Assembly (NCBI GenBank): GCA_033026295.1
Contig: CM065183.1
Location: 1,488,001-1,552,000, forward strand
Source of the DNA: Channa striata
Lineage: Eukaryota > Chordata > Actinopteri > Anabantiformes > Channidae
Length of the DNA: 64,000 bases
Direction of reading: 5' to 3'
The notes below the pieces were generated by a model, which saw nothing but the letters and a program-made list of their open reading frames with translations, was not told the origin of the DNA and made no database searches. Made by a program: the position numbers and the translations under genes. Positions 27,281 to 37,514 of the stretch are shown here, in pieces (position 1 is the first letter of the stretch; the number at the start of each line of letters is the position of its first letter).

Positions 27281-27288
27281 CTCTACAG
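27281..27288 (+). repeat. right 8-bp target site duplication of hAT MITE
   Basis: CTCTACAG, identical to 26,799-26,806. Confidence 0.9.
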
Positions 27289-27879
27289 GATATTATTTCA
27301 GTCAATTGTGGAAGATTGCCACACATCGTAGGACTAAGTACCACAGACTCGAGACAGCGATCCCCAAGTTTATAAATTTATTTTTTATTATAATTTCTGT
27401 AAATGAAGTAGTTTGTAGGAGCTTCCTCTCCCATTACAGTACATTAACTACCTGTTTGTGGTTGATCAGTTCCAATAAAGACTGCATAAAAAACACACAA
27501 TCTGCTTACAGTAGCAATAATTCTTTCACTTTTGAATGCAAACAAGTTCCGAACTGTTACCCTGACTCATTAAGATCCAGAGTTTTTTACTGTTGACCCC
27601 TAGTGGATTAAATGTTCCTTACACTAAACGTCTACAGTAAAAGAATGAGGAAAATTTCAGCACTGGAAAAATGTCATGCTGGACACAGATCAGGTGCCAC
27701 AACAGCATTTTAACCACCAATACGTATGAATGTTGTGGCTGACTGGTGTTTGTCACAAACTGTAAATCAACATGTATTTCATGCAAGTAGAATTAGAGAT
27801 TTTGTCTTATGGTATGTCACAATAAAAGTAACGCATCACTCAACTCACATCTCCTACTCAATTCCACTTTATTTATAAA

Positions 27880-27985
27880 GGCGGCTGTAGCTCAGTTGGT
27901 AAGGCAGTCGTCCATGGAACACAGGGTCCCTCCCTGCTGCATGTTGAAGTCACCTTAGTCAAGACACTGAACCCCCATTTGAATA
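27880..27985 (+). mobile_element. tRNA-promoter SINE-like element, 5' portion
   Basis: It opens 'ggcggctgtagctcagttggtaaggc'. Bases 27,888-27,899 (TAGCTCAGTTGG) match the RNA polymerase III A-box consensus perfectly. It continues into 'gcatgttgaagtcacc...caagacactgaacccc', shared with copies at 28.7 (reverse), 45.3, 55.7 and 56.7 kb. The B box is not clear in this copy. It does not fold as a tRNA, so a tRNA gene is rejected. Confidence 0.65.
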
Positions 27986-28672
27986 AGGTTCCATGTGGTT
28001 TCTGAGGTCTCCCAGCTGGTCCAGGGGCTTGTTGTGTGGATGAAGGCACACCAGCAGAGGGCAGCAGCTAACTGCGAGGAAGGTGAAAGGCTGGGAACCC
28101 CCACCACCAAGCCACCCAGTGGAGTCAGCTCAGGATTCACAGGCATGTTTTATCACTGTAAATTGTGCTTCTAAATGTTGAATATTTAGGAAGGAGTTAA
28201 AATCACTTATAATTACACTCCTAAAACAACACAGCTGTGTGCAAACCTGTGTTTGTTAGCCTGGGTAATGTCAACAAATAACCATGGAAACCATGAAATG
28301 AAAAAAGTAAAAGAGGCTTCACTGTGTATGTGCATTGATCTGCTGTAGTTGTAGCTAGTGACGAAACGTGGGCCCTTCACAACCATCTAATGATTTCTTA
28401 AGCTAAATGATGCTACAAATCATGGGAAGAGTGTTATACTCACTCCTTTTTCTGATTTCTTGTCTTTTTCTGCGTATCTGTTTTTAAACTGCTTTAGATC
28501 TTCACACTAAATCTAAAAAAACAGAAAACCTGAGCAAACACAAAATACATGTTTCAAATAATCTTTGTATTAATTGAAGCAAAAAAGCTGGTGTAATTCC
28601 AGTCGGCAAATGGTCTGCACATGTATGGAACATTTCTGCCTTATTCACTTCATGACTTTGCTACTCTCACAA

Positions 28673-28838
28673 TCACACACACACACACACAGATGAAGCT
28701 GGCCAACACTCACCTGGAGCTACTAAGTTGGGGTGTAGTGTCTTGCTAAAGGACACTTCAACATGACAGAACAAGCTGAGAACCAACAACCCTTGGACTG
28801 GTGGACGCCTGCTCCACATCCTGAGGCAGAGTCGCCCT
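28673..28838 (-). mobile_element. tRNA-promoter SINE-like element, reverse strand
   Basis: The reverse strand reads 'ggcgactctgcctcaggatgtgg', then '..gttgttggttctca', 'catgttgaagtgtcctttagcaagacac' and 'ctccaggtgagtgttggccagctt'. This is the same order of blocks as the forward copies at 45.3 and 56.7 kb. The plus-strand (CA)n at about 28,675-28,691 lies where the other copies have a gtgtgtgt tract. A and B boxes are diverged. Confidence 0.6.
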
Positions 28839-28959
28839 CAAAAATGTTCATCCCCTGATTTACTACATCCATAGCTACCACACTGAAACCAACCAGTCCG
28901 GGAAGGGTAGTAACGCTGTTTGATGTTCTGAGACTCTACAGATTCACAGTTAGAGACAC

Positions 28960-29400
28960 TATGTGTGGAATATGATGAAAAGTTCACAATGTGAACTGTC
29001 CCAGAAGTGGTCGACCTTCTAAAATTAGTCCAGGAGCACAGCGACTCATCCAGGAAGTTCTCAAAGGACCAAGGAAAACATCCAAGGACCTGCAACCTCT
29101 CTCACTTCAATAAAGGTCAGTGTTTGTGACTCCACCGTCTGAAAGATGCAGGGTAGAAATGGCATCATGGGAGAGCGTTGAGTTGAAAACCACTGCTAGG
29201 CTCATTTTAATTTTGCCACAGTACAACTGGATGACCCCCAAACATGTTAGGACAATATTCTATGAGCTGCTAAGTGGAAACATTAAATTCTTTAGAGGAC
29301 ATCAGGTGTGAACCAAACCACAGAATTCCACAGACAAGCGTGGCTGTGTGGGGCTGATTTGCTGCATTAGAGTGAGTTACACAGAACGAGGAGAAATCCG
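28960..29400 (+). pseudogene. decayed Tc1-like transposase
   Basis: Near 28,998-29,030 the plus strand encodes RSGRPSKIS, the GRPR-type linker between the two helix-turn-helix halves of the Tc1 DNA-binding domain. Next comes a stretch resembling SPGAQRLIQEV..GPRKTSKDLQ. Downstream blocks ('ctccaccgtctgaaagatgc', 'atggcatcatgggagagcgt', 'gatgacccccaaacatgttaggacaat') fit the second DNA-binding half and the start of the DDE catalytic domain. Frameshifts and missing segments break the frame repeatedly. No terminal repeats were found. This is a different, older Tc1 lineage from the element at 45.6-47.1 kb. Confidence 0.6.
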
Positions 29401-32072
29401 GAGGGGTTTTCCAAAGCATCATCACTCTTTTTGAGAAATGGGAAAGTGTGGAAGTTCAAACAAACTTGTGAAACACCAAGAAAAAAATAAACTTCTTCAT
29501 GGAGAAATCATCAGAAGGAAACCTGTTTATGGCTGTCTACAACCTGAAAGGTGTTTGTCTGTGAACAGGTTTCCATTATATATATTTATATATTTCCTTT
29601 AACCTACAGCAGGGCACAAGTGCAGTGAAGAAGTCGGTGTAGATAGATGAACTGGATATTTCATTTATTTCCCAAACCAGAGCACAGTTACATCACAGCC
29701 TCTCCAGGCTACTCACAGCAGGGAGGGGGCAATATATCCCACACAAAATCTTTAATATGGAAAATAAGGATTTTCAGTTGTCACTGAGATGTGTTTGATG
29801 TCAAACGAACATCCAAAGTGAAAAGCACTGAGCTGTCTAACTTATATCCAAATAATTCTTACAGGGTTTCGAACTTTTAGATCATACACAAGATACAACT
29901 GGTCTTGGGTTTTATAATTTTCATCATCTATTCTTCTTATTTCTGCAGTTGCCCTGCGGATGATGCCGGAAGAAAATATAGGAAGCGAGTAAAGAGCAAA
30001 AAGGTGTTTTTTTATGGGGAGAAGCTCCAGTATGTACATTTCCCGCTATCAGCACTGAGAGAAATGTCAATGAATTATCCTTATGAATAACAGAAATAAG
30101 GATAAAAACTTTTAGATGCTGAAATGGAAAAACGTTGATTAAATAATTATGTGACAGGAAATGTCACCGTGATAATTGATCCTCTTGGTGCGGTCCTCCC
30201 CACGCTCAGACTTTTTGAGGTCTGTTAAACTTGGTGCAAAAACAGTCCTCAGCATTTTTCAACAGTGTCCAACCAAACACGGATGTCACTGACAAATATC
30301 TCAGACTGGAAGTGGACAATTAGCACAAAGATAATCAATAAATACGAGAACAAATGCTAAATGTACACAAAGACAAACAAAAAGTCTTTAGAGAAGGAAA
30401 CTGACCACAAACAAGATACAAATGAATACGTGACACTCAAAGAGGTGCCACGACCACACAATTATAGAGCATAACCATAAAGAGATAACCACAAGCACAA
30501 TAAACAATCTAGTTATTTCTGTGATGATGCCAGGAAAGGAAGGAGAGCTGTGAAATCTATCACCCTGTTCTCATTCCTCTAGGTGGCAATAAGATGCCAG
30601 TTTTGCACAGATCCCTCCAAGCACACACTTGACAATCCATTTCCTGCTTTCTCGCCACATTATTATTCCACTCCAGCAGGGACCCTCAGGCAGAAGGTGG
30701 AACTTTAATATGTATATTTTCCAATGGCCGAGCCACATTTAAGTGTTTCACAAACAAGCATGATTATTTGTGAATGGCGGATTCTGAGCGTTCCCAGCTG
30801 ACCCCTTTACCTTCAGCTGCTCTATGCCTCAGTCCCTTTTACGGCCATTTATTTGCTTCTCGTGTGTCTCGCTCAAATGTCTCCTTTCAGTGGAGTTTAA
30901 TTGCCATGATCTCCAGCAGCACCAGGGAGCAGTGAGACTAGTTAGGTCTCTGACAGCTGCCGTGAGAGTGTGAACGCTCGCTGATGAATCAGTTTCTCCA
31001 CCATCCGTGGCACCACAGTGATGGAAACCTAAAAACTGACACCCAGTTTGATGTTCTAAAATCATCTCTAACAAGCAGGAGATGGCCGTGGTTCTACCAT
31101 GCCGCAGTGCTGCAACTGAAAACTGATCACTGCTCGACCTGGGGCAGGACGAGGATTCGTCCGAGACTGACATCATCTCACTTTTCCTACTGCATCAAAC
31201 TTGAAATGTTATGTCCTCTGTGACGGTCATTTAAAGCTGCTGTAGCTCTAGGATGAGACTCTAGCCAGGGCATCAAATACTGGCACTGTGAGTTGATGGC
31301 ATCTTGCATATGTGCAAGGTACACTTCACGTCAGCATGGGATGCACATGGTTTGCCCTTCTCTGATTGTTCAGAAGGGTGAAAAAAACGTTTTGAACTTG
31401 CACTGCAAGTGGTGATCTGTGAGCCTGTGTCGGAGTAGGTGTTAATAGTACCTTAGCACAATAAGAGTTATTATAACGTTATGCATAGTAACTGGCTTAG
31501 TGTAAATCGCAGACACCAAGACATTTTACCATTTTATGGAAAATATTAACTCATCAACAAGAAATACGGGTTCAAGCAAATGAACCAATCATTACATTTT
31601 AGATTAGGTTTGCATACGTTCTTGAGATATTCTATAAGTGCTGAGTAACGGTTTTAACTTAGGAGTAGAACATTGTATGATGCTTTATTAAGCTGAATAA
31701 AATTTCATACTAGGTTTGCTTTTCAATCATATCTTCTCTTAAACATGAAGAGGTGCTGTTAAGGTCCCTTGTTGGATGATGCATGTTAAAGTTTCATATT
31801 GTATCTTTAAATAAAAAGTGAGCCAGGTTTCTACTATACACCAACACCTCAAAGATCAGCTGGACTCTTTCACAGCATGAGCGCAAGTTCACACGTTGTT
31901 TTCTGGGCAGACTTGATGTCTGGTTTTGTGACATATATTTTTCCTTAACTTGTTGTAGTAAACCATCAGTATTTACTCTAGTAAAGTCTTAATTGTTGAC
32001 ACTAAACTGATGTGATGACAGTATTTAGTAAAATTACAACATTTGTAAAAAGACTGAGTAACTTAATTCTTC
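29401..32072. other. non-coding DNA
   Basis: No gene supported. A degenerate 'gaccacaaa..agataaccacaa' tandem-like region lies at about 30,360-30,520. Remaining short frames have no recognisable motifs. Confidence 0.5.
30360..30520 (+). repeat. degenerate minisatellite-like region
   Basis: Words such as 'acacaaagacaaacaaaaag', 'gaccacaaacaagatac' and 'ataaccataaagagataacca' recur with variation. They recall the '(gaccacaaagagacaca)n' minisatellites common in fish. Strongly diverged. Confidence 0.35.
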
Positions 32073-32222
32073 AATTCAGTTCAATTCAACTTTGTTTATA
32101 TGTCGCTAATTTACAACACCCAATCTCAAGGCACTTTACATAATAAAGTCAAGACTGTACAGACATTTAGAGAAAACCCAACAAATCCGTTGAGCAGCTA
32201 TAGGCAGCAGTGGAGAGGAAAA
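32073..32222 (-). mobile_element. L2-clade LINE 3' end, reverse strand
   Basis: The plus strand starts 'ttcaattcagttcaattcaactttgtttatat', continues through 'tctcaaggcactttacataataaagtcaagactgtacagaca' and ends at 'ggcagcagtggagaggaaaa'. This is the reverse complement of the last 150 bases of the family. It lies about 170 bp from, and in the opposite direction to, the full-length copy that follows. Confidence 0.88.
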
Positions 32223-32339
32223 AATCATTTACTGTAACTACATGATTCTCCCTGCAGTCCTCAGGAGCCCAAATTATTTGGATGATCCCAAAGTTTGCAA
32301 TCGAGTTTGCGAAGAGCCACTGCACTATTAGATCGTCAT

Positions 32340-32388
32340 GCTAAATGCCCTAGAGTATGACTCTAGGGCATTTAGCCCTAGAGTCATA
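32340..32388. repeat. two overlapping perfect hairpins sharing one arm
   Basis: Arms 32,340-32,356 and 32,360-32,376 (17 bp, 3-nt loop) are exact reverse complements. The second arm overlaps a 13-bp arm at 32,356-32,368 that pairs perfectly with 32,376-32,388. The two hairpins are therefore mutually exclusive. The structure sits at the apparent 5' edge of the full-length LINE. Confidence 0.85.
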
Positions 32389-32645
32389 GGCGGTAAGACT
32401 CCTCCTGCGGTAAGCGTATTGCGTCACTTCCTGTTTCTTCACACTGTTTCGGGTCTCTGCCGAAGGATTGTTCACTGGTTAATCGTAGCTTTTGTTTTCT
32501 AAATCAGTGACTTATCTGTGTATAAACTATCACTTGGGCATAAGATTTGTTTACGCAAACACCTGCTCTCCTGAAATAACTTAACAAACTAGCTAATCGC
32601 TAACTAAACCTAATCGATCTAGCTTCGTTAGCCTAGCACCTAGCA

Positions 32646-33888
32646 ATGGCTTCTCCGTCTCCTTCTGTCTCTCCTCTGACTTGCTCTGTCTGCCACATGT
32701 TTAGTTTTTCCTCGGCCTCCTTTAGTGATAACGGTACTTGTAATAAATGTGAGGTTATTGCAGCTCTGGAGGCGAGGATCTCTGAATTGGAAGCTGGTGC
32801 GGACCAACCTAGCATAGCCACTGTTAGCTTAGCCACTGTTAGCTGTTCCCCAGCAGTACCCGAGCAGCCGGGAAGCCAGGCCGGCTGGGTGATGGTTCGT
32901 AAGCGATCTAATGCTAAACAGACGCCCCAGGTTCACCACCAGCCGGTTCACGTTTCCAATCGATTTTCCCCACTCAGTGACACACCCGCTGAGGAACAAA
33001 CTCTGGTAATTGGCGACTCCATAGTCAGAAACGTGAACTTAGAGACGCCAGCGGCCATAGTCCAATGTTACCCTGGGGCCAGAGCGGGCGACATCGAATC
33101 CTATTTAAAGCTCCTGTCTAAGGATAAACGTAGATACCGTAAGATCATTAATCATGCAGGAACAAATGACGCCCGATTACGCAAATCGGAGGTCACTAAA
33201 ACAAATATTGAATCGGTGTGTAACTTTGCAAAAACAATGTCGGACTCTGTAGTTTTCTCTGGACCCCTGCCAAATCTGATCAGTGACGACATGTATAGCC
33301 GCATGTCGTCATTCAACCGCTGGCTGTCTAGGTGGTGTCCAGCAAACGATGTGGGCTACATAGACAATTGGAAAAGTTTTTGGGGAAAACCTAGGCTTAT
33401 TAGGAGAGACGGCATCCATCCTTAGTCTCTCTCCCTCTCTTTCCCCCTCTCTCTCTCCCTGTCTTCAGGTGTCCCCGGATTTGGCGCTATGTGTCCTCCA
33501 GTGTGCAGCTACTGGTCCTATTAACCTGCTCAATGTTTTGTTGTTGCTTTTGTTGCTCTGTTCTTTTCTCTCTCCACTTTCCACTCTGCCCAACCGGTCA
33601 AGGCAGATGGCCGTCCTCCCTGAGCCTGGTTCTGCTGGAGGTTTCTTCCGTTAAAGGGAGTTTTTCCTCTCCACTGTTGCCTATGGCTTGCTCAAGGGGG
33701 ATTTGTTGGGTTTTCTCTACCTGTTTGTATAGTCTTGACTTTATTATGTAAAGTGCCCTGAGATGACCTTGTTGTAAATTGGCGCTATATAAATAAAGTT
33801 GAATTGAATTGAATTGAATCCTACTTTGGACGGTGCCTCTCTCTTATCAAAAAATATGGCTGATTTTATTAGACAACCAAAAGATTGA
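32646..33888 (+). pseudogene. L2 LINE ORF1 protein (SGNH/GDSL esterase type), split by an insertion
   Basis: The frame opens at 32,646 with MASPSP. It carries two CxxC pairs (residues 13/16 and 32/35) that could bind zinc, then a short heptad-like helix (about residues 38-50), then an SGNH-hydrolase-like domain. The hallmark blocks are visible: GDS at residues 123-125 (nucleophile serine), GTND at 172-175 (oxyanion asparagine) and DGIH at 255-258 (aspartate and histidine). In CR1/L2 elements this protein is thought to bind element RNA and act as an esterase. The frame stops at 33,423-33,425, exactly where a 3' fragment of the same LINE is inserted. Beyond the insertion the frame continues in phase from 33,823 and ends at a TGA at 33,886-33,888, adding about 22 residues. 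The coding part is otherwise open, which suggests the insertion is recent. Confidence 0.85.
33423..33817 (+). mobile_element. L2 3' fragment nested inside ORF1 of the larger L2 copy
   Basis: It begins in the CT-rich part of the 3' untranslated region ('tagtctctctccctctc') and runs to the family's (TTGAA)n end. It is flanked by ATCCT at 33,418-33,422 and again at 33,818-33,822, a 5-bp target duplication (the first A could also belong to the tail). Removing fragment plus one duplication restores the ORF1 frame exactly, which fixes the boundaries. Orientation is the same as the host copy. Confidence 0.9.
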
Positions 33889-33993
33889 CAATCCAGAGTT
33901 GAGCCTAGGACGCAGAGATCCAGTCCTACACGCCTCTCTGCAGTATCCTTACCACCGTTACCCCCCCATAACTCCCACATTCCTATAGAAACT

Positions 33994-36982
33994 GTGTCTG
34001 TTCCCCGATTAACTAAATTTTACAAACTAAAAATGATCACAAGAGGAGTTAATCATAATAACTTAATAAAAATCAGGACTGCTCCTCTTACTGAACAAAA
34101 AACTAAAACACTTAAATGTGGATTATTAAACATCAGATCTCTCTCATCTAAATCTCTGTTAGTAAATGACTTGATAAGCGATCATCAATTCAATTTATTT
34201 TGTCTCACTTAAACCTGGTTGCAGAAGGAAGAATATGTTAGTTTAAATGAGTCAACCCCCCCAAGTCATATTAACTATCATGTTCCTAGAAGCTCAGGCC
34301 GAGGTGGAGGAGTAGCAGCAATCTATCACTCAAGCTTACCGATAAACCCTAGACCTAAACATAGTTATAACTCATTTGAGAGTCTTACTCTGAGACTTTC
34401 ACACCCAAGTTGGAAAACTCAAAATCCACTTCTATTTGTTATTGTGTATCGTCCTCCAGTCCCTTATTCTGAATTTTTGACTGAATTCTCTGATTTTCTA
34501 GCCGACTTAGTGCTTAGTGCAGATAAAGTCGTCATAGTGGGCGATTTTAACATTCATGTAGATGCTGACAGTAACTCCCTCAACACAGCATTTACTTCAT
34601 TATTACATTCAATTGGTTTCTCTCAAATTGTAAATGAACCCACTCACTGTTTTAGTCACACCCTAGACCTTGTCCTTGCATACGGTATTGAAATTGATAA
34701 ACTAACAGTATTTCCTCATAATTCTGTTCTCTCTGACCATTTCCTAATAACATTTGAATTTAGTTTATTGGACTACACGGCAGCTAGAAAGAAGTTTTGC
34801 TTCAGCAGGTGCTTATCTGAAAACACTGTGAACAAATTTAAGGAAATGATCCCTTCATCATTTACTTCAACATGTACTGATATAACTGAGAGTAGCCTCA
34901 TTAACTGTACTCCTGCACAAGTTGATTACCTTACTGATAATTATGCAGCATCTTTACGTTCCATACTTGATAGTGTTGCCCCTCTAAAAAAGAAGGCAGT
35001 AATTCTGAATAGGCGATCTCCATGGTATAGCTCGCACACCCGCAATTTAAAGCAGGCGTCACGAAGACTAGAAAGGAAGTGGCGTTCCACTCATTCACAA
35101 GAATCACGCCTAGCCTGGAAAAAGAGTTTATACTTATACAAATTACCCTCTGTAAAGCCAGAACAGCTTGTTATTCATCACTAATAGAGGAAAACAAGAA
35201 CAACCCCTGGTTTCTTTTCAGCACTGTAGCCAGGCTGACTAAGAGCCATAGTTCAGTTGAGACTAGTATTCCCTCAACGCTATGTAGCAATGACTTCATG
35301 ACCTTCTTCACAAATAAAATCATAGCTGTTAGAAATAAAATTCACCAGACCCTCCCCACAAATACAACAGAATTAGAATCATCAGTAAGTCCTCAGTCCC
35401 ATTTAGACTGCTTTGTGCCCATAGACCTTGCTGAGTTAACTTCAACTATTATGGCATCTAAACCAACAACATGTCTGCTAGACCCTATTCCAGTTAGACT
35501 GCTCAAAGATGCTCTACCCTTATTAGACACGTTCATATTAGATATCATTAATCTATCTTTACAAACAGGATATGTACCAAAGGCCTATAAGGTAGCTGTA
35601 ATCAAACATCTACTTAAAAAACCTAGTCTGGATCCAGATGTCTTGGCCAATTACAGACCAATATCCAATCTCCCTTTTATTTCTAAAATACTTGAAAAAG
35701 TAGTTGTAAAGCAATTATGTGACCACCTGCGCAGAAACGACTTGTTTGAAGAATTTCAGTCAGGATTTAGAGTTCATCATAGCACAGAAACCGCACTGAT
35801 TAAAGTCACCAATGATCTTCTTCTGGCTTCAGATAACGGACTTGTCTCTATACTAGTTCTGCTAGATCTTAGTGCTGCATTTGACACCATTGATCACAGA
35901 ATATTATTACAGAGACTAGAACATGTAATTGGAATTAAAGGAACAGCACTAAATTGGTTTAAATCGTATCTATCAGATAGATTCCAATTTACTCACGTTA
36001 ATGATGAATCTTCGACATACACAAAAGTTAGTTATGGAATTCCACAAGGCTCTGTATTAGGACCAATACTTTACTCTATATATGTCTCCCTTGGCAACAT
36101 TATTAGAAAACACTCTGTAAATTTTCACTGCTACGCTGATGACACGCAGTTATATCCATCTATGAAACCTGATGAAACAAATAAATTAATCAAACTACAA
36201 GCATGTCTTAAAGATATAAGGGACTGGATGACGTATAATTTTCTTCTTCTAAACTCAGACAAAACTGAAGTTATTGTATTTGGGCCTAATAGTCTAAGAG
36301 ACATGTTTTCTAACCATATCGCTACTTTAGACGACATAACTCTTGCCCCCAGTAGTACTGCAAGGAATCTTGGAGTCATTTTTGACCAGGATTTGTCATT
36401 TACCTCACAGATAAAACAAATCTCTAGAACAGCCTTCTTCCACCTACGGAACATTGCCAAAATTAGGAGCATCCTGTCCCAAAGCGATGCTGAAAAATTG
36501 GTTCATGCATTTGTTACTTCTAGATTGGACTATTGTAATTGTCTACTTTCAGGCTGCCCCAGTAACTCTCTGAAAAGCCTCCAATTAATCCAAAATGCTG
36601 CAGCAAGATTACTGACTGGGATTGGTAAGAGAGATCATATTTCACCTTCATTAGCTTCTCTCCATTGGCTTCCAATTAAATGCAGAATAGAATTTAAAAC
36701 CCTTCTTCTTTCCTATAAAGCTTTAAACGGCCCAGCCCCATCATATTTAAAAGATCTCTTAGTACCATATCATCCTACTAGACCACTTCGGTCCCAAAAT
36801 GCAGGCCTACTTGTGGTTCCCAGAATTTCCAAAAATAGAATGGGAGGCAGAGCCTTTAGCTATCAAGCTCCTCTCCTGTGGAACCAGCTCCCAGTCCAGA
36901 TTCGGGAAGCAGACACCCTCCCTATTTTTAAGACTAGGCTCAAAACCTGCATCTTTTTGATAAAGCTTATAGTTGGTTATAG
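33994..36982 (+). pseudogene. L2 LINE ORF2: endonuclease and reverse transcriptase, disabled
   Basis: The first in-frame ATG is at 33,994; the true start may lie upstream. The endonuclease (about 34,115-34,770) shows LNIRSL (metal-binding Asn), GDFNIHVD and SDHFL (catalytic Asp/His). The family's conserved Glu in 'TETWL' is replaced by a TAA stop at 34,210-34,212. A frameshift of one base lies around 35,130-35,150. The reverse transcriptase runs from about 35,450. Motifs seen are NYRPISNLPF, LDLSAAFDTIDH (motif A), GIPQGSVLGP (motif B), YADDTQLY near 36,135 (catalytic motif C) and NLGVIFDQDLSF. The C-terminal region has HWLPIKCRIEFK and NRMGGRAFSYQAPLLWNQL. Two extra T bases in the T run near 36,953 shift the last codons. 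A neighbouring copy ends at the position equivalent to 36,982. The protein would nick target DNA and reverse-transcribe the element RNA. Confidence 0.88.
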
Positions 36983-37514
36983 TCATGCTGCTATAGGCTT
37001 AGACTGCTGGGGGACTCTGCACTGTGCCACTTCCTCTTCTCTTCATTCTCTCCTCTCACCCCACATCTATAATGTCACCACTGTATGACATTAACTCTGT
37101 GTCTTCTTTGTCCCGTAGTCGTCTCTCTCCCTGTCTTTTCCCCTCTCTCTCTCCCTGTCCACAGGTGTCCCCGGATTTGGCGCTGTGTGTCCTTCAGTGT
37201 GCAGCTACTGGTCCTATTAACCTGCTCAATGTTTTGTTGTTGCTTTTGTTGCTCTGTTCTTTTCTCTCTCCACTTTCCACGCTGCCCAACCGGTCAAGGC
37301 AGATGGCCGTCCTCCCTGAGCCTGGTTCTGCTGGAGGTTTCTTCCGTTAAAAGGAGTTTTTCCTCTCCACTGTTGCCTATGGCTGCTCAAGGGGGATTTG
37401 TTGGGTTTTCTTTAAATGTTTGTATAGTCTTGACTTTATTATGTAAAGTGCCCTGAGATGACCTTGTTGTAAATAGGCGCTATATAAATAAAGTTGAATT
37501 GAATTGAATTGAAT

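Larger units (their letters stand above)
32390..37514 (+). mobile_element. nearly full-length L2-clade LINE retrotransposon
   Basis: The order is: 5' untranslated region (about 32,390-32,645), ORF1 (esterase type), a short spacer, ORF2 (apurinic-type endonuclease plus reverse transcriptase), a 3' untranslated region with a CT-rich block, and a tail of (TTGAA)n ending near 37,514. An esterase-bearing ORF1, no RNase H domain and a short simple-repeat tail instead of poly-A fit the L2/CR1 group. The 5' boundary is uncertain; I placed it after the hairpins at 32,388, and no target duplication was found. It is inactive: ORF1 is split by a 400-bp insertion, and ORF2 has a stop and at least two frameshifts. 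Shorter copies of the same family occur at least nine more times in the window. Confidence 0.9.

Noticed and set aside
27880..27960. Possible tRNA gene because of a perfect A box
   Set aside because: No matching acceptor stem, anticodon arm or B box in tRNA spacing; the flanks match SINE-like copies elsewhere in the window.
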